This document shows, one piece after another, positions 1 to 6,913 of a stretch of DNA of 50,046 bases. Position numbers and translations under genes: made by a program. The DNA is taken from positions 26,475 to 76,520 of the forward strand of contig JACRLQ010000015.1 in assembly GCA_016215155.1 (NCBI GenBank). Reading direction: 5' to 3'. This DNA is from Nitrospirota bacterium. GTDB taxonomy: Bacteria > Nitrospirota > Thermodesulfovibrionia > Thermodesulfovibrionales > UBA6898. Below the pieces are notes generated by a model. The model saw only the letters and a list, made by a program, of their open reading frames with translations, did no database searches and was not told the origin of the DNA. Numbering within the stretch: position 1 is the first letter of the stretch; the number at the start of each line of letters is the position of its first letter.

Positions 1-2
1 CC

Positions 3-1226
3 TTCATAGGACAGTTGGTCGTTGAAAAGATTTTTGACAAGACTCTGAGGGGCACCGCGGGGCAGAGGATCGTGGAGGTTGACGCCTTTGGAAAAGAGGT
101 CAGGCTCCTCAGGGAAAATCCGCCCGTGAAGGGGGACGACCTCACTCTCAGCATAGATATTGCCCTTCAGAGAGAGGCTGAAAAGGCATTTGAAGGAAAG
201 GCCGGGGCGATGGTCGCCCTGAAAACGGATACGGGCGAGGTGCTTGGACTTGTCAGCGCCCCTTCTTTTGACCCCAACAAATTCTCGAAGGGCATCGCCT
301 CTGATGAGTGGGCGGAGCTTATGGGGGACAAGAAACTGCCGATGCTAAACCGTGCTGTCCAGAGTCAGTACCCCCCGGGTTCTACGTTCAAGATCGTCAC
401 CGCCATCGCCGGGATTGAGGAGGGGACCATTACCGATGATACCTCGGTCAGCTGCAGGGGGGGCATCAGTTTCGGGAAATGGCATTTCGGCTGCTGGAAA
501 AAGACAGGCCACAATAATGTAGCGATCCACAGGGCGCTTGTTGAATCATGTGATGTCTTTTTTTATGAAGCGGGCAAGCGGCTTGGGATAGACCGGATAT
601 ATGACTACTCAACACGTCTCGGGCTTGGCAAAGAGACCGGGATTATCCTCGGTTCTGAAAAAAGCGGACTGATACCCAATACTGCCTGGAAAACAGAGAA
701 AAAAAACCTGCCTTGGTACCTCGGGGAGACTTTCGTCAATTCGATCGGCCAGGGCTACGTGGCCGCGACGCCACTTCAGATGGCGGTGATGATGACCGCG
801 GTATCCAGCCAAGGAAGGGTGTATTTACCCCAACTCGTCAAGGATTCTGTCCCTGTAGTCGTAAGAAATGCCGGGGTCAGGGAAGGCACCCTGGAGGGGA
901 TAAAGAGACATCTTGCGGGGGTTGTGAATGAGCCGGGAGGGACGGGCGGCGCGGCAAGGTCCGCGGTCACCGCCATAGGCGGGAAAACCGGAACTGCACA
1001 GGTCGTAGGTATTCGAAAGGACTCGAAGTTCCTCGCGGAGAAGTTCAGGGACCATGCCTGGTTTGTCGCCTTTGCGCCTGTGGACAGGCCGGAGATAGCG
1101 TTGTCGGTTTTTGTCGAACATGGGGGCCACGGCGGCAGCGCGGCGGCGCCTATAGCCAAAAAGGCGATCGAGGCCTACATGCTGCCCGAGGACGAAAAAA
1201 AGGAGCTGTTCGATGTTCAGGATTGA
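3..1226 (+). CDS. mrdA: Penicillin-binding protein 2 (peptidoglycan D,D-transpeptidase), 5' partial
   Basis: This is the C-terminal part of the transpeptidase that cross-links peptidoglycan during lateral wall elongation, acting in the periplasm from a membrane anchor that lies outside the window. The frame is open to the left edge, so the N-terminal anchor and part of the dimerisation domain are missing. The visible part starts in the region with LRGTAG, which precedes the catalytic domain. The active-site SxxK is STFK (after QYPPG), the second motif is SCD, and the third is KTGTAQ near the C-terminus. RodA follows with a 14-base overlap, which is the usual elongasome pair. The assignment to PBP2 rather than PBP3 rests on the rodA neighbour and the overall motif order. 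Confidence 0.93.
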   Translation, partial: FIGQLVVEKIFDKTLRGTAGQRIVEVDAFGKEVRLLRENPPVKGDDLTLSIDIALQREAEKAFEGKAGAMVALKTDTGEVLGLVSAPSFDPNKFSKGIASDEWAELMGDKKLPMLNRAVQSQYPPGSTFKIVTAIAGIEEGTITDDTSVSCRGGISFGKWHFGCWKKTGHNNVAIHRALVESCDVFFYEAGKRLGIDRIYDYSTRLGLGKETGIILGSEKSGLIPNTAWKTEKKNLPWYLGETFVNSIGQGYVAATPLQMAVMMTAVSSQGRVYLPQLVKDSVPVVVRNAGVREGTLEGIKRHLAGVVNEPGGTGGAARSAVTAIGGKTGTAQVVGIRKDSKFLAEKFRDHAWFVAFAPVDRPEIALSVFVEHGGHGGSAAAPIAKKAIEAYMLPEDEKKELFDVQD

Positions 1227-2334
1227 CCGCCGGCTTATACAGAATTTTGACTGGCTCTCCTTCTTTACCGTACTGGCGATTTCGATAATCGGGATCATGA
1301 CTATCTATAGCGGGACGAGGCCTCCTGCTGAGGCGGCCCAGTCGCCCCTCTTTCTGAAGCAGATCGTATGGCTGCTCATCGGCATCGCGGCCATGACGCT
1401 GTTTCTCAGCTTCGACTATATCTGGCTGAGCAGGGTATCGGTGCATTTGTATATCGCGGGCGTAATACTCCTTCTGATTGTCATGATATCGGGGAAGTCG
1501 GGCATGGGGGCACAGAGATGGATAAGTCTCGGGCCGATCGCCTTTCAGCCGTCTGAATTTTTCAAGCTTCTATTTATCATTATGACAGCCGGGTACCTAA
1601 GTCTCTTTTCCGGGAAGATCGACACCGTTCATCTTCTGAAGATCTTTTTCGTTCTTGTCTTTATCCCGTTCGTTCTGCTTTTCAAACAGCCCGATCTCGG
1701 GACCGCCGTGGTCATAGTTATAATATTCATCGCCATGGTGATGGCCCACGGTCTGAAGAAAAAAGCCCTCCTTCTGATTATCGCCGTTTCCATAGTCTCG
1801 CTGCCGTTCGTCGGGAACATAGTATGGAGCGGGCTCAAGTCCTACCAGAAAAACAGGCTGGTCGCGTTCGTCGATCCGGAGGCCGACCCCTCAGGCATAG
1901 GCTATCAGATAAACCAGTCCAAGGTCGCTATCGGCTCGGGCGGGTTTATCGGAAAAGGGTTTCTGAAGGGGACGCAAGGGCCGTTCAGGTTCCTTCCTGA
2001 AAGACATACGGACTTCATATTTGCGGTATATTCCGAGGAATGGGGGTTTTTGGGGGCGCTGGCGCTTTTGTCGCTGTATTTTATATTGATCATGCGGGGG
2101 CTTGATACGGCGACAAAGGCAAAAGACACGTTCGGGAAGATGCTCGCCCTCGGGATCACCTTTATGTTCAGCGTCTATTTCTTTGTAAACGTCGGCATGA
2201 CCCTGGGGATCATGCCGGTCGTCGGCATCCCGCTTCCGTTTATGAGCTATGGGGGCACGGCCCTGCTTTCGAACTTCATATCACTGGGGGTGCTCATGAA
2301 CGTCCGGACCAGAAGGTTCAACCTCTTTTATTAG
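1213..2334 (+). CDS. rodA: RodA, SEDS-family peptidoglycan glycosyltransferase
   Basis: RodA polymerises lipid II into glycan strands in the elongation machinery together with PBP2. The 373-residue product has about ten hydrophobic segments. It carries SEDS signatures: QPSEFFKL, KQPDLGTA, the loop ending RFLPERHTDFIFAV.EEWGF, and the C-terminal GIPLPFMSYGG. Length is normal for the family (about 370). The ATG lies inside the end of the PBP2 gene, so translation is probably coupled. The gene ends in a hairpin with a T tract that overlaps its stop codon, so it closes the operon. Confidence 0.96.
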   Translation: MFRIDRRLIQNFDWLSFFTVLAISIIGIMTIYSGTRPPAEAAQSPLFLKQIVWLLIGIAAMTLFLSFDYIWLSRVSVHLYIAGVILLLIVMISGKSGMGAQRWISLGPIAFQPSEFFKLLFIIMTAGYLSLFSGKIDTVHLLKIFFVLVFIPFVLLFKQPDLGTAVVIVIIFIAMVMAHGLKKKALLLIIAVSIVSLPFVGNIVWSGLKSYQKNRLVAFVDPEADPSGIGYQINQSKVAIGSGGFIGKGFLKGTQGPFRFLPERHTDFIFAVYSEEWGFLGALALLSLYFILIMRGLDTATKAKDTFGKMLALGITFMFSVYFFVNVGMTLGIMPVVGIPLPFMSYGGTALLSNFISLGVLMNVRTRRFNLFY

Positions 2335-2347
2335 AGGGGCTTTTTTT
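2322..2347 (+). terminator. Rho-independent terminator of the mrdA-rodA operon
   Basis: A CCTCT/AGAGG stem (2322-2326 with 2333-2337) with a short A/T loop is followed by GGC and seven T residues (2341-2347). It overlaps the rodA stop codon at 2332-2334. The stem is short, so efficiency is uncertain. Confidence 0.6.
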
Positions 2348-2409
2348 GTTATAATTTCTTTCCTGGATTTTCAGGAAGTAATGTAGTTTGTTTTGATAAA
2401 GCAGGTATT

Positions 2410-2484
2410 GTCATCCTCGGGCTTGACCCGGGGATCCAGGACTGATTAAAAAATGGATTCCCGCTTACGACCTGCGGGAATGAC
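2410..2484. repeat. Dispersed GTCAT...ATGAC palindromic repeat, copy 1
   Basis: An imperfect inverted repeat begins GTCATCCTCGGGCTTGACCC and ends CCTGCGGGAATGAC, with GGATCCA and TGGATTCCCG facing each other inside. Related copies lie at 40783-40872 (full), 34968-35000 (half) and 44659-44731 (diverged). It looks like a REP- or MITE-like intergenic element with no coding capacity. It sits in the 369-base gap after rodA. Confidence 0.6.
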
Positions 2485-2532
2485 AAATAAAAAATTTGTT
2501 ATAACGCCCCCGCCCCTCGCCGTTGTTCCGGG

Positions 2533-2560
2533 CAACCCCTCTTAAGATAAGAGGGGGTTG
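2533..2560. repeat. Strong GC-rich hairpin, possible REP-type element
   Basis: CAACCCC and TCTTA pair with TAAGA and GGGGGTTG around a three-base loop. A looser relative with CCCCTC/GGGAGGGG and a GGCAGGGGTGGGTT tail lies at 15000-15058. There is no T tract on the + strand. Apart from this hairpin and the dispersed repeat, 2335-2703 shows nothing I can name; its 3' part is very AT-rich. Confidence 0.45.
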
Positions 2561-2715
2561 GGGGGAGTTATGATTTTGTCGCTGGAGAGGCTCTGGATAT
2601 GTCGCACGGGACGGCTTAGAAATATATATTTTTATCCCGCCTCTTAATGACTGGTTGTCTTTTGCATAATTTTGTTGACTTAATTTCTAAACACATGTCT
2701 TAATTGAATATAATT

Positions 2716-3537
2716 ATGGTCGCAGATGCAATTGTTGGCTTTGTTGATATTCTTGGATATAAAAAACTTCTTGATATCCTACTTTCCGATGTTGAAACTA
2801 TTCGCACATTTGAAGGCATTGTTAACGACATAATAATAAAGCATGCCCCACCACATGAAACTCACGAATTAATTTCCGAAGAAGACCAAGCCTATTATAA
2901 AGAAGTATTTTCCGCCTTCAACACAAGAATTATTTCCGATACATTTATATTCACGCTACCTTTATCAAAAATTAAGCACTCATGCTCAACTCGCAATAAA
3001 AGCGATATCCTTCATACAATACTGTTTGCCTATTTTTATCGCATAGCAAGTGTTTGCGTAGCAATTATTCAAAAAACGGAACATATCCTTCGCGGAGGAA
3101 TTTCATTGGGTTTACATTATGAAAACGACTTCCATCACCAATCAGATGTGCAGTTACTAATAAGCAAAGCTTATGTAAGTGCTCATCAACTTGAACGCAA
3201 AGCGTCAAAAGCGAAGAAGGCAACAATTCTGGTCGATAACAGCCTTCTGGATTACCTAGCAAAAATATCATTCCCGTATGTAGATGTTTTTTTCTATAAG
3301 GATGTGGACGGGGATATATGTTTTGATTTCTATTCCTGTTTAAATAATAATCCAGAGGCAGCGAAGATTTTGGCAAAAGTTCAGCGGGGAGTTACTTTCA
3401 ACCTTGAGGCAAACAAGAATGATGATGAGGCATTAAGAAATTTATTATTTTTTGTCGATTACCATAATAAGCAAGTAGTCAAATCAACTATAAATTGTAG
3501 CCACCTGATAATTGACAAAGCAAAATATTGTCACTAG
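2716..3537 (+). CDS. Class III nucleotidyl-cyclase-like (CHD-fold) protein, orphan
   Basis: The product has about 273 residues and belongs to no named family I can give with certainty. It shows the layout of a class III cyclase homology domain. An N-terminal GFVDILGY (Asp11) is followed by IISDTF (Asp75), which together match the two metal-binding aspartates. Next come ILRGGISLG (Arg126) and a SKAYVSAHQLE..A segment ending in ATILVDNS. The remaining C-terminal part has no obvious partner domain, signal peptide or membrane segment. The start is ATG 2716; an upstream TTG at 2704 is also possible, and neither has a clear ribosome binding site. The gene is AT-rich compared with its flanks, which suggests transfer. 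Similar soluble cyclases make cAMP, cGMP, cCMP or cUMP, but the substrate cannot be read here. It could also be a catalytically silent fold. Confidence 0.6.
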   Translation: MVADAIVGFVDILGYKKLLDILLSDVETIRTFEGIVNDIIIKHAPPHETHELISEEDQAYYKEVFSAFNTRIISDTFIFTLPLSKIKHSCSTRNKSDILHTILFAYFYRIASVCVAIIQKTEHILRGGISLGLHYENDFHHQSDVQLLISKAYVSAHQLERKASKAKKATILVDNSLLDYLAKISFPYVDVFFYKDVDGDICFDFYSCLNNNPEAAKILAKVQRGVTFNLEANKNDDEALRNLLFFVDYHNKQVVKSTINCSHLIIDKAKYCH

Positions 3538-3559
3538 CTGTCCTGATCCGACATTGAAA

Positions 3560-3985
3560 TTATCTGAAAAAGGCTGTCTTATTATTTTCTAGGAAATCGT
3601 TTTCAGTTTTTCTAATGTATTTTCTGGTATTAAAGTAAATAACGACACCACTTATTAGAAGACTTAATACACCTGCTATAATTAGACTTGCCGCGCTAAA
3701 AAGAATTTCACTTTTCACCTTAAAAACAGCGCCAGCAAGTATCAAATACAGCATTAATGGAATGTATGTATTGATAATCGCCTGGACAATTCTATTCATG
3801 ACAAATCTAGCTTTATCAAAATCAGTCATTTGCGACCATGGCTTTTTATTCGTTTTATATAGCTGACCACAATTAGGACATTGCAGAAAAGGCATTCCCA
3901 AGTTGGAGTTTAAACTCAACCGTGAATATCCCACAGTAAAAGAATATTTGCATTTACTGCATATTATATTTGTATATAGACCCAT
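3560..3985 (-). CDS. Zinc-ribbon plus two-transmembrane-helix hypothetical protein
   Basis: The 141-residue product starts with a zinc ribbon: CSKC near residue 9 and CPNCG near residue 36. Two hydrophobic helices follow (roughly residues 70-90 and 96-117), then a charged tail. No family is recognised. It ends 22 bases from the end of the cyclase-like gene and is read towards it, so the two genes are convergent rather than in one operon. The AT-rich composition matches the islet. The start ATG is preceded on the minus strand by a purine-rich stretch. Confidence 0.5.
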   Translation of the reverse strand: MGLYTNIICSKCKYSFTVGYSRLSLNSNLGMPFLQCPNCGQLYKTNKKPWSQMTDFDKARFVMNRIVQAIINTYIPLMLYLILAGAVFKVKSEILFSAASLIIAGVLSLLISGVVIYFNTRKYIRKTENDFLENNKTAFFR

Positions 3986-4293
3986 TTTTTCTTAAGCGTA
4001 TTTCTGTGGCCGCGATTAAGCCACAGAAAAATTGATATAGATGAAAAATAACATAGTGATTTTGATTTAGCAAGAAATATATACCATAGCCCATGTGGAC
4101 TTTGCACACCCTGGAAAGCCACATGGGAACGATTTTGCAATGTCGAATATTGTTGTTAATGGTTAATAGGACGACATCGCAATCCATTACCCTTATTTTC
4201 CCCCGCCACTTACGCGATGCTGTCCCCAAAAAGGACAGGTTGAAACCATGAACAAGAAGTTTATTTATACCGCCATCGCAGGAAAACGACTCG

Positions 4294-4443
4294 ATGATGC
4301 CTTCAATAATATTGATTTTTGCTATCATATTTTCAACGATAAAAGCCGAAAATATTTCTATTCCTGAGACGCTGGATGTAACCCTGTTTTTGATTTCATC
4401 GCTTTTTGTTCTTTGCTTTCCAGCGGCTGGGCAGGTAAAATAA
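4294..4443 (+). CDS. Possible small hydrophobic peptide or gene remnant
   Basis: A 49-codon frame begins MMPSIILIFAIIFS and has a second hydrophobic stretch before ending in a taa at 4441. A different frame just downstream reads ...AGKISKELYDNER and stops at the MntA ribosome binding site, so the pair could be the frameshifted end of a small membrane protein. A weak AGGA lies about ten bases before the ATG. Otherwise the stretch 3986-4478 shows only an imperfect inverted repeat (CCCATGTGG...CCACATGGG, 4089-4129). Coding status is doubtful. Confidence 0.2.
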   Translation: MMPSIILIFAIIFSTIKAENISIPETLDVTLFLISSLFVLCFPAAGQVK

Positions 4444-4478
4444 GCAAAGAACTTTATGATAATGAGAGGTGATAGGCA

Positions 4479-4763
4479 ATGAATGCGATTGAAATATTAA
4501 AGAGCCATGAAGAAATGATAAAGCAAAAATATGGGGTAAAAAAAATCGGCATCTTTGGTTCATTTGCCCGCGGAGAAGAAAAAGAGGACAGCGATATAGA
4601 TGTCCTTGTTGATTTCAACGAGGGGGCAAAGACCTTTGACCACTTTATGGACCTGAAGTTTTTCCTCGAAGACCTCTTCAGAAAAAAAATTGATCTGGTA
4701 ACGGTAACTGCAGTGCGGCCACAGCTTAAAGAAGGTATCCTCAGAGACATAACCTATGCTTAG
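4479..4763 (+). CDS. mntA: MntA-like antitoxin, minimal nucleotidyltransferase
   Basis: The 94-residue protein is a minimal polymerase-beta-type nucleotidyltransferase. It carries GSFARGEEKEDSDIDVLVDF, the GSx10DxD signature with both metal-binding aspartates, and a third acidic position in IDLVTV. In studied HepT/MntA pairs the antitoxin transfers AMP to a tyrosine of the HEPN toxin and silences it. The ATG follows a GAGAGGTGATAG ribosome binding site. The gene overlaps the toxin gene by eight bases, so translation is coupled. Confidence 0.85.
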   Translation: MNAIEILKSHEEMIKQKYGVKKIGIFGSFARGEEKEDSDIDVLVDFNEGAKTFDHFMDLKFFLEDLFRKKIDLVTVTAVRPQLKEGILRDITYA

Positions 4764-5103
4764 GGGCTACCTGCTTTATCTTGAAGATATTCTAACCGCT
4801 ACCAATAAAATCATAAAATATGCCGGAGATGTCTCTTATCAAGACCTTTTACAGGATGAAATGCGTCTTGAGGCGATAGTCAGAAATTTTGAGATAATTG
4901 GAGAGGCCGGAAGCAAAGTTCCTCAAGATATAAAAAATAAATACCCTTTTATCTCGTGGCGTAAAATATCAGACTTCAGAAATGTTCTTGCCCATGAGTA
5001 TTTCGGGATAGACTATGAAATCATGTGGGAGATAATCAAAGATAAACTCCCTGTTCTTCAGAGCGACATACAAAAGATTTTGAACGAAGAGCGAACAGCA
5101 TAA
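4756..5103 (+). CDS. hepT: HepT-like HEPN ribonuclease toxin (DUF86)
   Basis: The 115-residue all-helical HEPN protein carries the RNase motif Rx4HxY as RNVLAHEY in its C-terminal third. IIGEAGSKVP and WRKISDFRN are typical of the DUF86 family. It is the toxin of a type VII toxin-antitoxin pair with the preceding nucleotidyltransferase; the tyrosine of the motif is the residue AMPylated in studied homologues. The catalytic motif is intact, so the toxin is probably functional. Its stop codon abuts the stop codon of the convergent gene, with no intergenic base. Confidence 0.88.
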   Translation: MLRGYLLYLEDILTATNKIIKYAGDVSYQDLLQDEMRLEAIVRNFEIIGEAGSKVPQDIKNKYPFISWRKISDFRNVLAHEYFGIDYEIMWEIIKDKLPVLQSDIQKILNEERTA

Positions 5104-5661
5104 TCACTTCTTCTCTTTTTTCTTTCCCAATACAGATTCCAGTTTGGGTGTGAGATAATGTCTTTCCGCGAGAGATCGCACAGTGTCAATGTCCGCCTTC
5201 TTCGCAAGCGCCTTAATATCAAGGACATCCTGCCCGCTTAGGGGCAGCAGCTTCAGCAGTATGAGATATTCAGGGGTCACTACTTTTACCTTCTTATCAA
5301 ATACCTCCGCGACAACAGCTTGTCCGATCGCCTCGGCCGCAAGGTCAAACCCCCTTGTACTGATTACATCCACTTCGAGAGACCCAACTGCATAGGAGAG
5401 CTTTTCCTTTATGTTTGTACGCTGCGTGCCTTTCTGTACAGCGACCCTCTTATTTAACCTGGTCTCTATAACCGAAGCAATCTCTGACCAGTCCGTCTTT
5501 CTGGAAACGGCGACAACAAAGTCGATATCCCGTGTAGTACGCGGCCTGACCCAGGCGGAAAGGGCCAATCCGCCAATCAAAGCGTATTCTTCAATAAACC
5601 CGTCCTTCTGCAGGCCTTCAAAAAAGGTGATCGTCTGCCTGAAGGACTCTATAAGCGGCAT
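5104..5661 (-). CDS. Nucleotidyltransferase of the AbiEii/DUF6036 kind
   Basis: The 185-residue protein has the fold signature GGLALSAWVRPRTTRDIDFVV, with the DxD aspartates and an upstream GG, followed by EVDVIS as the third acidic strand and a helical C-terminus. Such proteins occur as halves of toxin-antitoxin or abortive-infection modules (AbiEii type) or as stand-alone tRNA or protein nucleotidyltransferases. It starts one base inside the end of the preceding small gene (TAATG), so the two are coupled. The basic C-terminus (KKKEKK) is probably unstructured. It converges tail to tail on hepT. Confidence 0.7.
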   Translation of the reverse strand: MPLIESFRQTITFFEGLQKDGFIEEYALIGGLALSAWVRPRTTRDIDFVVAVSRKTDWSEIASVIETRLNKRVAVQKGTQRTNIKEKLSYAVGSLEVDVISTRGFDLAAEAIGQAVVAEVFDKKVKVVTPEYLILLKLLPLSGQDVLDIKALAKKADIDTVRSLAERHYLTPKLESVLGKKKEKK

Positions 5662-5774
5662 TATTTTTTTCCAGCCGCCTTTTTTACAGAGGCCTTCAGA
5701 ACAAGGGAGAGCTGGAGGAGTTCGAGAGCGACCTCGATATTCTTTCCTTTCGGTTTTCGGGAAGGTTTTTTCAT
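5661..5774 (-). CDS. Small basic protein coupled to the nucleotidyltransferase
   Basis: A 37-residue, lysine-rich product starts MKKPSRKPKG and contains one amphipathic helix (IEVALELLQLSLVL). The longer open frame to 5918 is rejected as the gene because its first codons are the antisense of a tRNA 3' end; a start at 5831 is also possible. The stop overlaps the start of the nucleotidyltransferase. The arrangement suggests an antitoxin-like or accessory partner, but no family is recognised. Confidence 0.4.
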   Translation of the reverse strand: MKKPSRKPKGKNIEVALELLQLSLVLKASVKKAAGKK

Positions 5775-5889
5775 TTGAGCATATTTTAGCACATTGCCCG
5801 CAATGCTTGACCTTGCAAGGTTCACCGCCATCCGGAAATATGTGGAAAAACTCTGAACTTGCTGTTTTGCGACATATATTCGCAGTGTC

Positions 5890-5917
5890 CGGGGTCCGAA
5901 TCCCCGCACCGCCACCA
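5890..5917 (+). other. tRNA 3'-end relic (T arm, acceptor 3' strand and CCA)
   Basis: CGGGG-TCCGAAT-CCCCG forms a perfect five-base-pair T arm, followed by CACCGCC, a discriminator A and CCA. No matching 5' half (expected to start GGCGGTG) lies within 100 bases upstream. The normally invariant TTC of the T loop reads TCC. It therefore looks like a decayed partial tRNA gene such as integration of an element into a tRNA leaves behind. Confidence 0.6.
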
Positions 5918-5976
5918 AACCATCAAATCAAAGTCGGAAGGCTTGTCAACGGGTACGCATTGGTAATAACTCCAGG

Positions 5977-6324
5977 TCAGACCTCGAATGCATCCCTTAT
6001 ATGCTCTATCTTTTTCTGACTTCCCGAGACGCTGATGCTGAGCACATCAAACCTCAGCGGCAGTTCCCTCTTCTTCTGCTTCATGTAATATAAGGCCAGC
6101 CGCTTCATCTTTTCCTGCTTCTTTGGTGTTACCGCTTCAAAGGGATGGCCGAAGGCATTGCTCGACCTCGTCTTGACCTCGATGAACACGGTTATATGCC
6201 GGTCGAGGGCTATAATATCGATCTCGCCAAACACGGTCTTATAATTTGTGGCAAGTATGTTAAAGCCCGCCTTTTTCAGGTATACGAGGGCCGTTTCCTC
6301 CCCCTCTTTACCGACCCTGTTCAT
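5977..6324 (-). CDS. yraN: YraN family (UPF0102) putative endonuclease
   Basis: The 115-residue protein has the restriction-endonuclease-like core GEIDIIAL...VFIEVKTRSS, which supplies the D/ExK residues, and a leading GKEGEETALVYLKKAGFNILATN, all typical of YraN. Length is normal (about 120). I chose ATG 6324, preceded by AAGGGG; the frame extends to 6351. It overlaps the end of the Toprim gene by 17 bases, so the two form an operon. The function of the family is not firmly established; a nuclease in DNA repair or recombination is inferred from the fold. Confidence 0.88.
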   Translation of the reverse strand: MNRVGKEGEETALVYLKKAGFNILATNYKTVFGEIDIIALDRHITVFIEVKTRSSNAFGHPFEAVTPKKQEKMKRLALYYMKQKKRELPLRFDVLSISVSGSQKKIEHIRDAFEV

Positions 6325-6754
6325 CACACCCCTTCGGCCCCGGCCCCTCAAGCCGCTGGAGCAGCCGGGGAATGCCCTCTATGTCCTTGATGTCCTTCTG
6401 ACAGAGGGCCCTGAGCATGCCCCTGAAGACCGTAAAGTCCTCATAATGCCCGCGCAGGTTGCCGGAAAGCGTGCTATAGAGCATCTCCCCCTTGTCGTCC
6501 CAGTCGGGAAGCAGCACGACCTTGGGATATTTACTCATGATATCCTCACTGAAGTCGTAGAGGCCAAGCCCCCTGTTCATGGTAATGATCATACCTGAAA
6601 GGCCCAGTTTTTTGAGGGCCTGCGCGTCGTTTTTCCCCTCGACGATAACAGGTATTTTCCTGTTGACCTCACATAGGGCATCGAGGACCTCCCTGAGCCT
6701 GGACGCCCTTTCTTCATCATCAGCTGACGGTATTTTTCTGTCTGTATTGAGCAT
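6308..6754 (-). CDS. Toprim-domain protein
   Basis: The 148-residue protein has a single Toprim domain. VIVEGKNDAQALKKLG carries the conserved glutamate, and LLPDWDDKG carries the DxD-type acidic motif. This resembles small stand-alone Toprim proteins (UPF0292 and RNase M5-like families), which act on nucleic-acid phosphodiester bonds or bind RNA. It is translationally linked to yraN and divergent from pilB. No Shine-Dalgarno precedes ATG 6754, although a GGAGG lies about 35 bases upstream, so the start is uncertain. The substrate is unknown. Confidence 0.75.
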   Translation of the reverse strand: MLNTDRKIPSADDEERASRLREVLDALCEVNRKIPVIVEGKNDAQALKKLGLSGMIITMNRGLGLYDFSEDIMSKYPKVVLLPDWDDKGEMLYSTLSGNLRGHYEDFTVFRGMLRALCQKDIKDIEGIPRLLQRLEGPGPKGCDEQGR

Positions 6755-6879
6755 GGCCGAGATGATCGGACGGGATTCCTTCCGGGGCCTCTGAAATCCC
6801 TCCTAACCCTTTGACTAATAATAAAATAAAACGGACCGCAATATCCATGTAACGCTGGGCCTGGCAGAGAGCGGATTTA

Positions 6880-6908
6880 TTGACAATAAGGGGGATTTGA
6901 TATATTTT
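6880..6908 (+). promoter_or_regulatory. Probable sigma-70 promoter of the pilus operon, near-leaderless
   Basis: TTGACA (6880-6885) and TATTTT (6903-6908) are separated by 17 bases. The pilB ATG starts at 6914, about where transcription would begin, and no Shine-Dalgarno lies at normal spacing. If correct, the first gene is read from a leaderless message. Confidence 0.45.
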
Positions 6909-6913
6909 ATTGT

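Noticed and set aside
2716-3985. Complete cyclic-nucleotide defence operon (cyclase plus effector)
   Set aside because: The candidate effector is on the opposite strand and convergent, and no cyclic-nucleotide-binding domain is visible. Only the cyclase-like fold is supported.
3954-4328. 124-codon minus-strand frame in the islet
   Set aside because: No ribosome binding site, no recognisable domain, odd composition, and it overlaps the zinc-ribbon gene start. Probably non-coding.
5775-5918. Longer N-terminus for the small basic protein, reading VAVRGFGPRTLRI
   Set aside because: This part is the antisense of the tRNA 3' relic and is not credible coding sequence.
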